Shown here piece after piece: positions 1 to 14,400 of a stretch of DNA of 64,000 bases. The DNA is from Panagrolaimus kolymaensis. Taxonomy: Eukaryota > Nematoda > Chromadorea > Rhabditida > Panagrolaimidae. The notes beneath the pieces were generated by a model that was given only the letters and a program-made list of their open reading frames with translations, made no database searches and was not told where the DNA came from. Within the stretch, counting starts at the first letter, position 1; each line of letters opens with the position of its first letter. The translations under genes were made by a program, and so were the position numbers. The stretch lies in the NCBI GenBank assembly GCA_028622995.1, contig JAJQJQ010000079.1, positions 477,172-541,171 on the forward strand, read 5' to 3'.

Positions 1-3000
1 ACTGGTGCTCCAGAAGAATCAGTTGGAGCTAATCCTCCATCAGGGCGTACAAAATGTATTGTTGTAGCTGGTTTAGCGGAAGTTAATGTTGATTGATCTT
101 TATCAATATAACGACCAAGGGAATCCGTAGGCAATGGTTGATTATCAGGTCCTAGAGGAATTCCATTGTCATCAATATCAATTTTTTCATTTTCTTTATT
201 AACATGATTACCCGATGGATCAGTCGGTAATAATTGTCCATCAGAATCCACAATGGGATAAATTATTTTACCAGATGAATCAGTGGGAAGTGTTTGAGGT
301 GGTTTTGATGTTCCACTTAAAAGAATAACATTCCCATTATCATCAGTTGGAAGTGGAGAACCGTCAGGGCCAATGAATTCATTTTGAGCGTTTGTTGGGA
401 TTGCTTCGCCTGTATCTGGATGAACAGGTCTTCCCAAAGTATTAGTTGGAAGGGGTTCACCATCAGCGCCTATAACATTTATAGCCGAACTATAAGGAAC
501 TGTCGAGTGTATTGTTTCTTGAATTGATGGTTCTTGATAAACGTAACGTCCAAGTGAATCGGTAGGTAATGTCTCACCATCTGGAGCTAGAGGAATTCCA
601 TTATCATCAATATCAATTTTTTCATTTTCTTTATTAACATGATTTCCATAAACATCGGTTTGAAGGAGTTGTCCATCTGAATTCACAATTGGATAAATAA
701 CTTTCCCTGATTCATCAGTTGGAAGAGTTTGAGCTGGCTTATCTGTCCCACTCAAAAGAATAACATTTCCATTATCATCTGTTGGAAGCGGAGATCCATT
801 GGGGCCAATAAATTCATTTTGGGCATTTGTTGGAATAACTTCTCCCGTATCTGGATGTACAGGTCTACCGATTGTATCGGTAGGAACTGGTTCACCATCC
901 GCGCCGATTACATTTATTTTTGTGCCAAAAGGAGTGGAAGATAAAGTTATTTCTTCTTTTGATGGTTCTGGGTGAACATATCGACCAAGGGAATCTGTTG
1001 GTAATGGCTCACCTTCTGGGCCAAGTGGTACTCCAGCTTCATTAGTTTCAATTTGTTCATTATTTTTATTTAAATGAACGCCAGAAGCATCCGTAGGAAG
1101 TAATTGTCCATCTGAATTCACAATTGGATAAATAACTTTACCAGATGAATCAGTTGGAAGAGTTTGAGCTGGACGGTCGGTTTCACTTAAAATAATAATA
1201 TTTCCATCTTCATCGGTAGGAAGTGGTGATCCATCAGGGCCTTTATATTTTCCACTTGAATCAGTTGTTAAGGGTTCGCCAGTATCTGGATTAACTGGGG
1301 CTCCTGAAGAATCAGTTGGAGCCAATCCTCCATCAGGGCGTACAAAATGAATAGCAGGTGTAGTTTTAGCTGTTTCAAGCGTTGCTGGTTCTGAATGAAC
1401 GTATCGACCAAGTGAATCAGTTGGCAAAATTACACCATCTGGTCCTATGGGTATTCCAGCATCATCTGTTTCGACAGGTTCTTTATTTTTGTTTACATAG
1501 TTACCAGAATCATCTGTTGGAAGAAGTTGTCCATCTATTCCAATGATAGGATAAATAATTTTTCCTGCTTCATCTGTTGGAAGAGTTTGCGCTGGCTTAT
1601 CTGTCCCACTTAAAAGAATAACATTACCGCTTTCATCTGTGGGTAATGGAGATCCATCGGGTCCAATGAATTTTCCACTTGAATCTGTTGCATATGGCTT
1701 TCCAGTTTCAGAATAAACTGGCGCTCCTGATGAATCTGTTGGAGCCAAACCGCCATCTGGACCTACGAAATGAATTGTTGTTGTAGGTTTAGTTTCTCCA
1801 ATCGTAGAGGATTCACTATGAACATATCGACCAAGTGCATCAGTAGGTAGTGGAGTGCCATCTGGACCAATTGGTATGCCAGCTTCATCAGTTTCAAAAA
1901 TCTCATTATTTTTATCAACATGATTTCCAGAAGCATCAGTTGGAAGTATTTGTCCATCGGAATCTACAATAGGATAAATTATTTTTCCTGAAGAATCCGT
2001 TGGAAGTGTTTGAGCTGGTTTAGATGTTCCACTTAAGAGGATAACATTTCCATTATCGTCGGTTGGAAGAGGCGAACCATCAGGGCCAACATATTCATTT
2101 TGAGAATTTGTTGGAATAACTTCCCCAGTATCTGGATGAATCGCATTTCCTAATGTATTAGTTGGTACAGGTTCACCATCAGCGCCTATAACATTTACAA
2201 TAGCACCATGTGGAGTTATGTGGCTTTCTATTTCATGTGGAGATGGTTCATGATAAATATAACGACCAAGAGTATCTGTTGGTAAAGGGCCACCATCAGG
2301 TGCAAGAGGAATTCCAGTGTCATCAGTTATAATAGGTTCATTATTTTTATCAACATAAATTCCATAAGCATCTGTAGGAAGTATTTGACCATCAGAACCA
2401 ATAATTGGGAAAATAACTTTTCCTGATTCATCAGTGGGAAGTGTTTGTGGTGGTTTTTCTGTTTCATGAATTACAATTACGTTGCCGCTATTATCAGTCG
2501 GAAGAAGATTTCCATCGTAATCAATGTATTTTCCGCTTGAATCCGTTGATAAAGGTTTACCAGTTTGTGGATGAACAGGGACGCCAGAAGAATCTGTAGG
2601 AGCAAGTCCACCATCAGGGCGTACAAAATGAATAACAGGTGTTGTTTTAACTGGTTCAACCGTTGCAGGTTCTGAATGAACATAACGACCAAGTGAATCG
2701 ATTGGTAATGGCTGGTCATCGGGACCAAGTGGTACTCCAGCTTCATTAGTTTCGAATGGCTCCTTATTTCTATTTACATAATTTCCAGAATCATCTGTTG
2801 GAAGAAGTTGGCCATCGGAACCAATGATTGGATAAATAACTTTTCCTGATTCATCAGTTGGAAGTGTTTGGGCTGGTTGCTCAGTTCCGCTAATAATAAC
2901 AATATTTCCATCTTCATCGGTTGGAAGGGGCGATCCATATGGGCCTTTAAATTTACCACTTGAATCAGTTGTTAAGGGTTCGCCAGTATCTGGATTAACT

Positions 3001-5450
3001 GGAGCTCCTGAAGAATCAGTTGGAGCCAATCCTCCATCAGGGCGAACAAAATGAATAGCAGGTGTAGTTTTAATAGGTTCTTGAGTTGATGGAAGAGGAT
3101 AAACATAACGTCCAAGTGAATCAGTTGGCAATATTTCACCATCAGGTCCAATGGGTATTCCAGCATCATCTGTTTCTATGGTTTCTTTTTGTTTATTTAA
3201 ATAATTACCAGTATCATCGGTTGGAAGAAGTTGACCATCTGATCCAATGATAGGATAAATTATTTTTCCTGAAGAATCCGTTGGAAGGGTTTGAGCTGGT
3301 CTAGCTGTTTCACTTAAAACGATGGCATTTCCATTATCATCTGTTGGAAGGGGTGAACCATCGGGGTCAATATATTCGTTATAAGTATTTGTTGGAATAA
3401 ATTCACCAGTATATGGATGTACAGGTCTTCCCAAAGAATCTGTAGGAACTGGTTCACCATCTGCTCCGATTACATTTACAATTTTTCCATGAATATTTGT
3501 TGGTTTTATGATATCTGGGGTTGATGGTTCAGAATGAACATATCGCCCAAGTGAATCTGTTGGTAATGGTGTACCATCCGGTGCAAGAGGAATTCCTTCT
3601 TCATTAATTACAATTGGTTCTTTATCTTTATTTACATAATTACCAGATTCATCAGTTGGAAGTAATTGACCATCTGATCCAATAATTGGATAAATAATTT
3701 TTCCCGATTCATCTGTTGGAAGAGCTTGAGCTGGCTCCTGGGTTTGACTTATGAATATAACATTACCCTCTTCATCTGTAGGAAGTGGAGAGCCATCAGG
3801 GCCATTGGATGTATCACTTGTATCAATGAGTAATGGTTTGCCTGTATCAGGATGTACAGGTGCACCGGATGAATCTGTTGGAGCAAGTCCACCATCAGGA
3901 CCAACGTAATGAATCGCTGTTGTAGGTTTAGCTGGTTTATGTGTTGAGGGTTCAGGATGAACAAATCTTCCAAGTGAATCTGTTGGCAATATTTCACCAT
4001 CTGGTCCAAGAGGTATTCCTATTTCATTAATTATGACAGGTTCATTATCTTTATTTACATAATTACCAGATTCATCAGTAGGAAGTAATTGACCATCTGA
4101 ACTTATTATTGGATGAATTACTTTTCCTGTTTGATCGGTTGGAAGGGTTTGAGCTGGTCTAGCTGTTTCACTTAAAACGATGGCATTTCCATTATCATCT
4201 GTAGGAAGAGGTGAACCATCTGGGCCAACAAATTCATTTTGAGCGTTTGTTGGAATAGCTTCACCTGTATCTGGATAAACAGGTCTACCCATCGTATCGG
4301 TAGGGACTTGTTCACCATCTGCACCGATTACATTTACAGCAGTATGATAAGGAGTCGAAGATATTGGTATATCTTCTTTTGATGATTCCTCGATTACGTA
4401 ACGACCTAATGAATCAGTAGGTAATGGTACACCATCAGGACCAAGTGGTACTCCCGCCTCATTAGTTTGGAATGGTTCATTCTCCTTATTTACATGAACA
4501 CCTGAATCATCGGTAGGTAGCAGTTGTCCATCAGAATTCACAATTGGATAAATTACTTTACCATATGAATCCGTTGGAAGTGTTTGTGCTGGTTGATCCG
4601 TTCCACTTAAAAGAAAAAAATTTCCATTATCATCTGTTGGAAGCGGAGATCCATTAGGGCCAATAAATTCATTTTGGGCATTTGTTGGAATAACTTCTCC
4701 GGTATCTGGATGTACAGGTCTTCCCAAAGTGTCTGTTGAAACTCGTTCACCATCCGCCCCAATTACATTTACTTTTGACCCATAAGGAGTTAATGAAGGA
4801 ATAGCTTGATAAATTGAGGGTTCAGAAAATATATAACGACCAAGTGAATCAGTGGGCAATGGTTGATTATCGGGTCCTAGAGGAATTCCATTATCATCCA
4901 TATCGATTTGTTCATTTTCTTTATTAACATGATTACCAGAATCATCGGTAGGTAGCAGTTGTCCATCAGAATTCACAATTGGATAAATTATTTTACCAGA
5001 TGAATCAGTGGGAAGTGTTTGTGCTGGCTTATCAGTTCCACTTAAAAGAATAACATTCCCATTGTCATCAGTTGGAAGTGGAGAACCGTCAGGGCCAATG
5101 AATTCATTTTGAACGTTTGTTGGGATTGCTTCGCCTGTATCTGGATGTACAGGTCTACCCATTGTATCTGTAGGAACTGGTTCACCATCCGCGCCGATTA
5201 CATTTACTTTTGTACCATAAGGAGTTGAAGATAAAGTTATTTCTTCTTTTGATGGTTCTGGGTGAACATATCGACCAAGGGAATCTGTTGGTAATGGCTC
5301 ACCTTCTGGGCCCAGTGGTACTCCAGCTTCATTCGTTTCAATTGGTTCATTTTCCAAGTTAGTATGTGCTCCAGTATAATCAGTTGGAAGTAAATTTCCA
5401 TTTTTGTCTACTATTGGGTATATTATTTTTCCAGTAATATCCGTTGGTGG
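1..5450 (-). repeat. Coding tandem repeat of about 143 residues in the dig-1 giant exon
   Basis: On the - strand the exon reads as a periodic acidic protein. The landmark [14 protein letters not shown] motif recurs at about 112, 547, 980, 1407, 1830, 2262, 2687, 3109, 3547, 3967, 4403, 4837 and 5270, i.e. every 422-438 bases (about 143 residues), 13 copies visible. Each copy holds about six shorter beads of the form P-T-D-x-x-G followed by a variable strand and D-G-x-x-L. Two versions of one bead block alternate irregularly: one with [10 protein letters not shown]...RPVHPDTGE, the other with [21 protein letters not shown]. Copies differ by indels of a few codons and keep frame, which argues for selection on the protein. 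Confidence 0.9.
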
Positions 5451-8400
5451 ATGAGTTAGTCCTTCATCTTCTTCTGTCAATACAAACCTTCCCATTTCAT
5501 CTGTTGGTAACGGTGAACCATCGGGCCCGGTTGGTTTTCCATAACTGTTTGTTGGAACTACTTTTCCATCACGGTATGTGTTTGCTCCATCTTCATTTTT
5601 ATTTAACATTCCATCTTTGTCAATTATTGGAAACACATATCGATCATTATTATCTTTGGGAAGAGGGTTTCCATTTTGATCCAATGGCGGGTAAACCCAT
5701 TCATCTTTATTATTAATTGGAAGTTGTTTTCCTTTTGGATCAAGTGGAATACCAAATTCATCTTTTTCTACTGGTTGGCTTAATTGATTAAAGGTTGTCC
5801 CATAGTCATCGGTGGGTAATAATTTTCCATCCATTGTGACTATTGGTTTTATTACTCTTCCTTGTTCATCAGTTGGCGGAATATCGGTTTCTGCTTGCTC
5901 CACAATAACTGTAACACCTCGAAAATCGGTTGGCATTGGCGATGGTTCACTTCGAATTGTTGGAACAATTACTACATCTTCGGTGGGAATCGTTAATGTA
6001 TCTCCTGTTGGTGCAGCCGTAGGTGTTACTTCTTCAGGTTGAAGCTGATCATCATCGATTGTAGGACCAACCTGAAAAAATATCTTTTTAGAATTTTAAA
6101 TTTATATTAAAAAAAAATAGGTTTTTGTCAACTCCTTAGCTCTTCCTTAATTTATTTAAAGTTATTTTATTTTTTGAAAATGAAAGATCTTTTTTGCTTA
6201 AGACTTTTGTTTTTTTTAAATAAATTTCGAGTATGTACATACAAGAATATAAAAAAATAATTTTTTTAAAATTTAAAGTTTTACATTTATTGAAGAAAAA
6301 AAAAATTTCGAAAACTAAAAGCTCTTTGAAAGGATTATTATTTATTTTTATAAAATATACAAAAAATAAAATTTTTGCTCCATTTTTTTGAAAGATAAAA
6401 AAAAATTAAAATCTTTAATATTACAGTCGAGAAAGAAATAAATAATAATAAAAAGCTACAAAAAATCCTAACATACCGCAATAACTTCGTTTTCTTCTTC
6501 TGTTATTCCCTCAATACAAGTTTTTCCATCATCGGCTAATGTATATCCATCGGGGCAATAACAAACAATTTCTCCATTTTCGGCAAAATTGCATGCATGT
6601 GAACAATCGCATTGCACATCTAAATATATTTTATTTTAGTTTTATCTTCGAAGAAAATTTTTTTTACCATCCGCTGGAATTTTAAATGTAACTTTTTCTC
6701 CAACAAGATCATCTGCATTTTGAACTTGTGCAATGGGTTGGAAAACATAATCCTTGCCAGGTAATAAACCTTCAATAATTGTTCCACTTGTGATATTTTC
6801 TGGTTTAATTTTAACATAATTTACTTCACCTTCATCATCCGTGGGCCAATAGCGAATCATATGCTCCTATAATTTTAATTTATTTTATTATTTTTATTTA
6901 TGCAAATATTATTCGCGTCTTACAGTAATGGGATCAGAACTTATCGCTGGTTTGAAATCAATAACCGTTTCATCATTAATACTAGTTCCAACTCGTAAAT
7001 CATGTGGTGGCCCTAAAATTTAATTCTTTAAAATTGATAAAGAATTAATTACAAACTTGGCGCAGTTGTAACAAATTCGGGTGAAGTTATTCCTTCTTTT
7101 GGATTTTCAATTACAATATGATAGGTCGTTCCAGGAATTAAATCTGGTACAATAACTTTATCCAATTTTGTGTCATCCGTTGGTACTGTTTGCCATTGAT
7201 CTAATGGAAGTGTGGGATCTTCAGTGAAATGAATAATCCATTCACCAGGTTTTTTCAATTTTTCTGGAATAACATCAGAAAAGTGAAGTGTTTGATCGCC
7301 ATTATCCAATCGGGCTTTAACGCCTTCTTTATTCCAATCTTCGGGTAAAGCTAAAAAATTCATGAAATAATTTTGCTTTAATTTTATTTAAAAATTTACC
7401 AGATTTATCAATTTTAATATTAATTGTCCAATTTGCATGTCCCAAAGGATTATTGGCATAACAAAGGAAAGTTGTATCTTCAGTGAGATTTGTTAATTTT
7501 AATGACCATTCTGCCGCACTATTGTCACTTTTTACCTAAAAAAAATTTATTGTTTTTTTTTGTTATTTAAAACTTTAAAAAAAATTTCTTACTTGACTTG
7601 GATCAATTGCAAGACTTCCACCTCGAATCCATTTTACTGTTGGTGGAGGATCTCCCGAGGCATTGCAAAAAACGGTGAAAGATGAACCTGGTAAAAGATC
7701 AATATCGGTTGTGCCATAAACTCCATGGCCTCCAGCAGATACAACAATATATGGTGGAATTCCAACCGGTGGAGTTTTTGTGATGCAAGCTTCAGAAAAC
7801 ACGCCAGGTCCATTCGCATAAATTGCACGAATTTTAAAGACATATTCTGTATCAGCTTTTAACATATCCACAAGTTTGTGTTTTAATGTCGCAGGATCAT
7901 CAATGGCAATTTTTTCCCAATTTGGTAAACTAATAATATCATCTTCATCGATTTCTTTATCAGCTTCGATATAATATAATTCATATCCCAAAAGAGCTTC
8001 ATCACTTGGATCTGGTGGATTCCAAGATGCATTGGCTGATGTTTGATTTATTGGATCAACTCTCAAATCTTTGGGTGCTGCTTCGCGGGCTAAAAATAAC
8101 TTTTTTAAAAGACACTTTTTTGCCTTTCAACTAACCCTTTGACATAGTTCGAATGGAATGTTGAATAGAATAAGGTCCAGGGCCATCATCATTTGCTGCT
8201 TGAATTACAATAGCATAAGCAGTATCAGCATCAACAAAATCAGTTAATCTTGCATGTTTTTCACCTTCATTTAAATGTTCACCAATTACATGATAAGTCA
8301 TCCATTCAGATATTGGTTTTTTAGGTACTTGTCCAACTTGATATGCTCGTTCTTGATCATCAAGAGGTGTGTAATAAATGATATATCGAGTAATATTTCC

Positions 8401-11400
8401 ATTTGGAATGGTTGGTGGATCCCATCGAACATCAATGGTTCGAGGATGATTAGCTGAGACTCGAATATTTTCGGGCGCATTTCCAGGTCCAGCAACATAA
8501 AGGGTGAAATCAGTTTCTTTAACGCCTCCAGGATTTTCAGAAATACATTTTGCTTTTTTATGTGTTTTAATATCATAAACTCGAAGCATTCCATCTTCGC
8601 TAATTTGCTAAAAAAAATATATATATAAATAAATTTAATCATTCTTTTTTTCTGTTAAAACAGGAAAAATCTTACATTTCCTTCATGATCGACCCATCGA
8701 ACAAAAGGTGTAGGAAAACCTTGGGATGTACATAAAACAGTGTAATCTGAACCAGCAGGCACACGAACAATATTACCATCTTCCATATCTGCATTAATGA
8801 CAGGTTGATCGGGTGGAATAACTAAATAAAAAAATTTACTAAAAGCCTTTAAGTTTTTTAAAGCTTACTTCCATCGCCAGTTTGGAAAACAACAGTATCC
8901 GTTGGTGGACCTTCAATTTCGCCAATTGGAATAATTTTAACATTGTATTTAGTATCGGGTGAAAAGTTTTCTCCATCAATGGGAACATTAATGGTTGGTT
9001 GATCATCAGGTTGATTCCAAATAAGTTCCTTCCATTTTGTTGTATCAAGCGAAGGATCTTCGGGTGTATACAAAATTTTATATGATTTAATATTAGTTGT
9101 TGTATTTTCTGGATTTGGAACTGCATCAAATTGAACTACAACTGTGTTATTATCATGCACAACAACATCAGCTGATTCTGGAGCAATTGGTGAAAGTGGT
9201 AATGTTGTAACGATGCTTGGACTTGATTCAACTCCGGGACCTCGATCACTTACAGCTTGAACTTTAACTACATAATTTGTTTTGGGTTTAACATTAGTAA
9301 TTTTATCTCGAACTGCATCAGGTGAAACTGTGATGGTTTGCCATTCAGTTGGTTCTCGTTGGCCTTCAGGAACTTCACCATAATGAATTACATATTCTTT
9401 AAGAGGGCCATTGGATTCATCTGGTGGACTCCATTCAACATTAATTTCTTGATTTGGCATTGGAAGAACTACAACTTCATTGGGTGGTGTACCAGGGCCT
9501 TGAACTTGAATATCAACGATTTGTTGAGCTTCACCAGCATTGTTTGCGGCTATGCAAGTTGCAGTTACATCTTTTCTAACATCCACAAGTCGAAGTTGAC
9601 TTGTTGGATGTTCTTCTGTGCCAACAACCCATTTAACTTTGGGCATTGGAACACCTGTGGCTTCACATTTAATGCTCACATCTGAGCGAGGTGGAATGAG
9701 ATATGGATTATCATCAGGAGTTAAAGTAATCACAGGTGGAAGTTCTAAAAAAAGTTTAAAATTAACATAAAAAATAATTTTATGGTTTTTATATATTACC
9801 TCCACTGCCAGTTCTGAAAATAGTTGGTTCACTTGGTGGACCTTCATTCATATCATTTTTAGCTGTGATTCTGGTTTTATAATCATGATTTGGAATAATA
9901 TTGTAAGCATCATTATCGAGCGAAACAAATCCTGTGTCATCTGTTGTTGGAATATCCACTTTTGGCCATGATTTATAATCTTCATCACGAGTATCTGGAT
10001 CTGATGGAGTGAAATAAACCGTGTAACCTTGAAGAGGTCCATTAGGTTCTTTGGGTCCACTCCAAGTCAAATTAACAGTATTATCTTCAGCAATATCAAC
10101 AACAATATCTGTTGGTGAATCAATTGGAGCCCCACTAACTGTTTCAAAGCTTGATGGATCAGATAATACTCCTTCACCTTTATCATTTTTAGCTCCAATT
10201 CGAACATAATATGGTGTTTCTGGTTCCAAATCTCCCCTTCCAAATTCAATTTTTGGTTCATCTTCGGGTGCAACAGGTACATCAAAAACTTGCCAATTTT
10301 CAAGTGGTTTAGCTGGATCAGCAGAAAGATAAACTTTATAGCCCTAAACATTTAATTAAAAATTTTATTTGTGAATTTTAAAATTGCCACAAACCGTTAT
10401 GTCTCCATTTGGATGATCAGGTTTATCCCATTTGATTGTAACTCGATTATCGATATCAACAATAGGTGAAATATCTTTAGGTGGACTTCCAGGCTCTTAA
10501 AAAAATATATTTTGTAATCTAAATTTTTCAAAGCATTCTTGACTCACTTATAACATTAAAGACATGACTAGCAGATACTGAACCATCCTGATTTCTTGCT
10601 TGACAAAGCAATGATCGTCGTGTGGACGTGGCTGTTGTGGCTGTATCAGAATTATATCTATGTTCAGCATCAGGGGCAGGATTAGTGTTAAGAACAACTG
10701 GTTCTTCGCCGCTTTCAGTATTATTAAATGGCAACCAAGTATATGATACAGTTGGAGCTGGACGACCTTCAGCAACACAACGGAATGTAATAACTTGTTT
10801 TGGTTCAACCACAGTTTCTTCACCATCCATTGGTCTTGGATCGAGGACTTCAAGTCGAACAAGCAATGGAATATCTAAAGTTCTTTTGGTATTTAAAAAA
10901 TTCTTAACTAATAAAGAAATATTACGTTTTTGCCCAGTTTTAACTTTAATGGTTTCTGAAATAATACCAGGGCCATCATCAGAGATGGCTTGCATTCGAA
11001 CAACGAAGGGAGTATCTTCATTTTGATTTCCAATGGTTGCAGAAGTATCAGTACCATCAACAACTTTAGTAGTGTAATCTGATAATTCGGCATCAGAATC
11101 CTCAGGGGTATAATAAATGACATATTTCTAAAATAAAATCAAAGTTTAAAAATCATTAAATTATTTTAAATTTACCGAAATTGGCCCATTTGGATGCAAT
11201 GGTGGCTCCCATTCAACAGTAAAACCATTTTCTTGTGTTGTAGGTTTGATATTTTTGGGAGGACTACCAGGACCAAGAATTTTAACATCCACTCGTTTTT
11301 CATCTTGACCATTTTTATTTATCGCTTGACATGTAATTGGTCCGGATTTTGTTGTTGATTCCGCTGTTAATTTACTTGAAGTTTTATCTAATACATTATC

Positions 11401-14400
11401 GGTTTTAACTTCATAAATTCGATAATCATCTTTTCCATCTTCAATTGGAAGGCCATTAGATAACCAAATAATTTTTGGTTTTGGTACACCCGTGGCTTCA
11501 CAATTAAATACAAGTTCATCTGTGCTTGGTCGAGAAGTGATGGGTTCAGCGGGATTCAAAGTAACTTCGGGTTCACGAGCTATAAAAAGATATTTTTTTA
11601 TATGTATTTGAAATAAATTTAAATTTACGTCCAAGCCATGTTTGAACATCGAATCCAAGACTAGGTTGACCTGGTCCACGATCACTGATACCACGAATTT
11701 TAAATGAATATGGCGTTTTTTCATTTAATCCATTAACGGTAAAAGAATTAGCATACGGATCTCCAACTTTACTACTTTCCCATTCTTCTAAAGGCAATGA
11801 TGGATCTTTAGTGTAAAGAATTTCATAATCTTTAATTTCGCTATTTTCATATTTTGGCTTTTCCCAAAATACTTGCACACTTGTTCCATCAACATTGTAT
11901 CGAATTCTTTCAGGCATGGATGGACCAGAAATCAAAATGCTAACATTTTTTTCTTCTGTTCCTGCTTCATTTTTAGCTGTGCAAGTAAATACAGCATCTT
12001 CAATTAAACCATTGTGTTGAATAGTGAATAATCGGGTGGTTTTTTGTTGAGTAATTGGTCGTCCGCTAAAAATTTTTAAAATTAATTAAAAGCTTCAAGA
12101 AATTAGCATAAATATTTACCGGCTTGCCCAAACTAAACTTGGAGTTGGATCACTTTCAGTAACATTGCAACTAATTGAGAACGAAGTATTTGGGGCAATA
12201 AACTTTTCAGCTCCATCAACAATTTCAATAGTTGGTTGCTTTGGTGGTTTCAAAGTGCTGACTGAAACGGTGCTGGAGGGCTTGCCTGGACCTTCTTTAT
12301 CCAATGCTCGAACACGAATGAAATAAGTTCGATGGGGAGTTAAATGTGGAATAGTTACTTGACGTTGAGGTTCATTAACATGCAATTTTTTCCAAAATTT
12401 AAGTGGTTGTTGTGGATTTGTGGTATAATAAAGTGTGTAAGAAGTGATCGGGCGATTTTGTAAATGTGGAGGATCCCATGAAATTTGAATGGAAGTTCGT
12501 CCAGCGTTAGCAGTTTTCAAAATTGGGGCTGAACCAGGTCCAAGAACATTTACTTCCACAGCTCGCTCGGTGGAGCCTTCATCATTTCTTGCAATACAAA
12601 TAAATTTGCTGTTTTTATAAACTTCTTTAACCATTAAAACTTGTTCACTTCGATATGCACCTTTTCGATGTTCAGTTTCATGCTCTTCTTCACCTTCTTT
12701 TTTCCATGAAATGGTTGGAAATGGATAACCTACTGCTTGACAGGTGATATTAATGGAACCTCCAGGAATGGCATTGAAAGGTGGATTGGGAGTGAGATAA
12801 ATTTTTGGTGGGCCTTTTAATAATAAACATTTTTCTGTGGTTCCTGCGCAACTGCAAGAAAATTGCAATTCATCCAAAGCACTACAACGACAGCCAGCAA
12901 GATTACGACATAAATTTTTTGGTACTGGCTTGATGCAAGTTTTCTTGTCGGTATCTAATACGAGGCCTTTGGGGCATCGACATTCCACAGTTCGATTATC
13001 AAATGATAAGCAAGAATGACTGCAACCGCCATTATCTTGTTCACATGGACCTGAAGCAATAAAATAATTATTAAAAAACTAAAGAAATATTTAAATAAAG
13101 CTAACCTTTTCCTCGACAAACTGGAGGAGTTTGAACCCATTGTTTGTTTTGACAATACATGGTATCAATTTCATCAACAAATTCGTATCCAAATTCACAT
13201 TTATATTTTACGAATAGAAATGATCGAGGACTGAATTTGGTTTCAGCTGGAATGGGTTTACCAAGTTGACGATAATATTGTCGAATCAAGCGTCGTAAAT
13301 TATCTGGTGGAACAAAGGCCATGGCTCGAACTCTAAAATAAAATAAAACTTTGTGCTTATCCACTTTTTTAAATGTAAAGTTTACGTTGCATGTTTAACA
13401 ACTGGTGGAGCAACAAGTCCTGAGCCCCGATCACTTCGAACATCAGTACAACTGGTATCAAGTTGTTCATATTCCGGATAACAAATATTACGGCCACTTA
13501 ATGTGCTTAGATGACACCGACCTGTTTCCGGTGGAGGAATAGGTGGTGCATTTACTATAAAAATGGAGTATTAACACTGCCACAATGTAAAAGCAAAAAC
13601 ATAAAAGAGAAAGAACAAAGCACGGCACTCCACAAACAAACTAACTAAATATATTGAATATTTATTAAATGTTAAAAATGAAAACACAGCACAATGTTAA
13701 TCGTTTGCAAAACAGTGAATTTGATTTTTTGCATGTTAATACGAAGATATTAAAAAGCTTTTTTTAAATACAATTATAAAATTAATTAAGTTATTTTATG
13801 CTAATATAAATTTTTTTGATTAAGTAAGACACCATTACTAAATTAAGTTTAATAAAATAACAAACATTTTTATAAGTTTTTAATTAAAGATTATCACTTT
13901 AACCCAACTAAAAATTTAACAAACAAACGCCAAATATTTTTCATTAAGGATTATACGTCTATTTAATCACAAATACATGACATTTCAACTATATATATTT
14001 TTCTAAAATAGCTACATTCAAACTAAAAAACATGATAACGACAAATTTACACTTTTTTTACAGCGATATTAAACTATACCTTCTTCACTAAAGCCACAAT
14101 AATGTACAGCTTGATCTGCACTGATTATGCATCGCCCCGTTTCATTTTGTGATGCTTGAATCACAACGGGTCTATGCGTTTCATCTAAATTATAATTATA
14201 ACCAATGTAGCTTAATTGCCAGATTTTTTAAAATCAAAATATTTAAATTTGCGCATACTTTTTTATTTTTTGTTTTTAAAAACCCCTTTTTACATATGTA
14301 TTTTGCAGCTAATTAATGATTGGATTAAGAAGACAAGAAGAAGAACAATTGACAATATTTAATTCATTAAGTATTAAGAAAAAAAGAAGTTGTTTTTCAA

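Noticed and set aside
5444..6042. Open frames on the + strand over the dig-1 repeat exon
   Set aside because: They are opposite-strand shadows of the in-frame repeat; the - strand frame is far longer and periodic at protein level.
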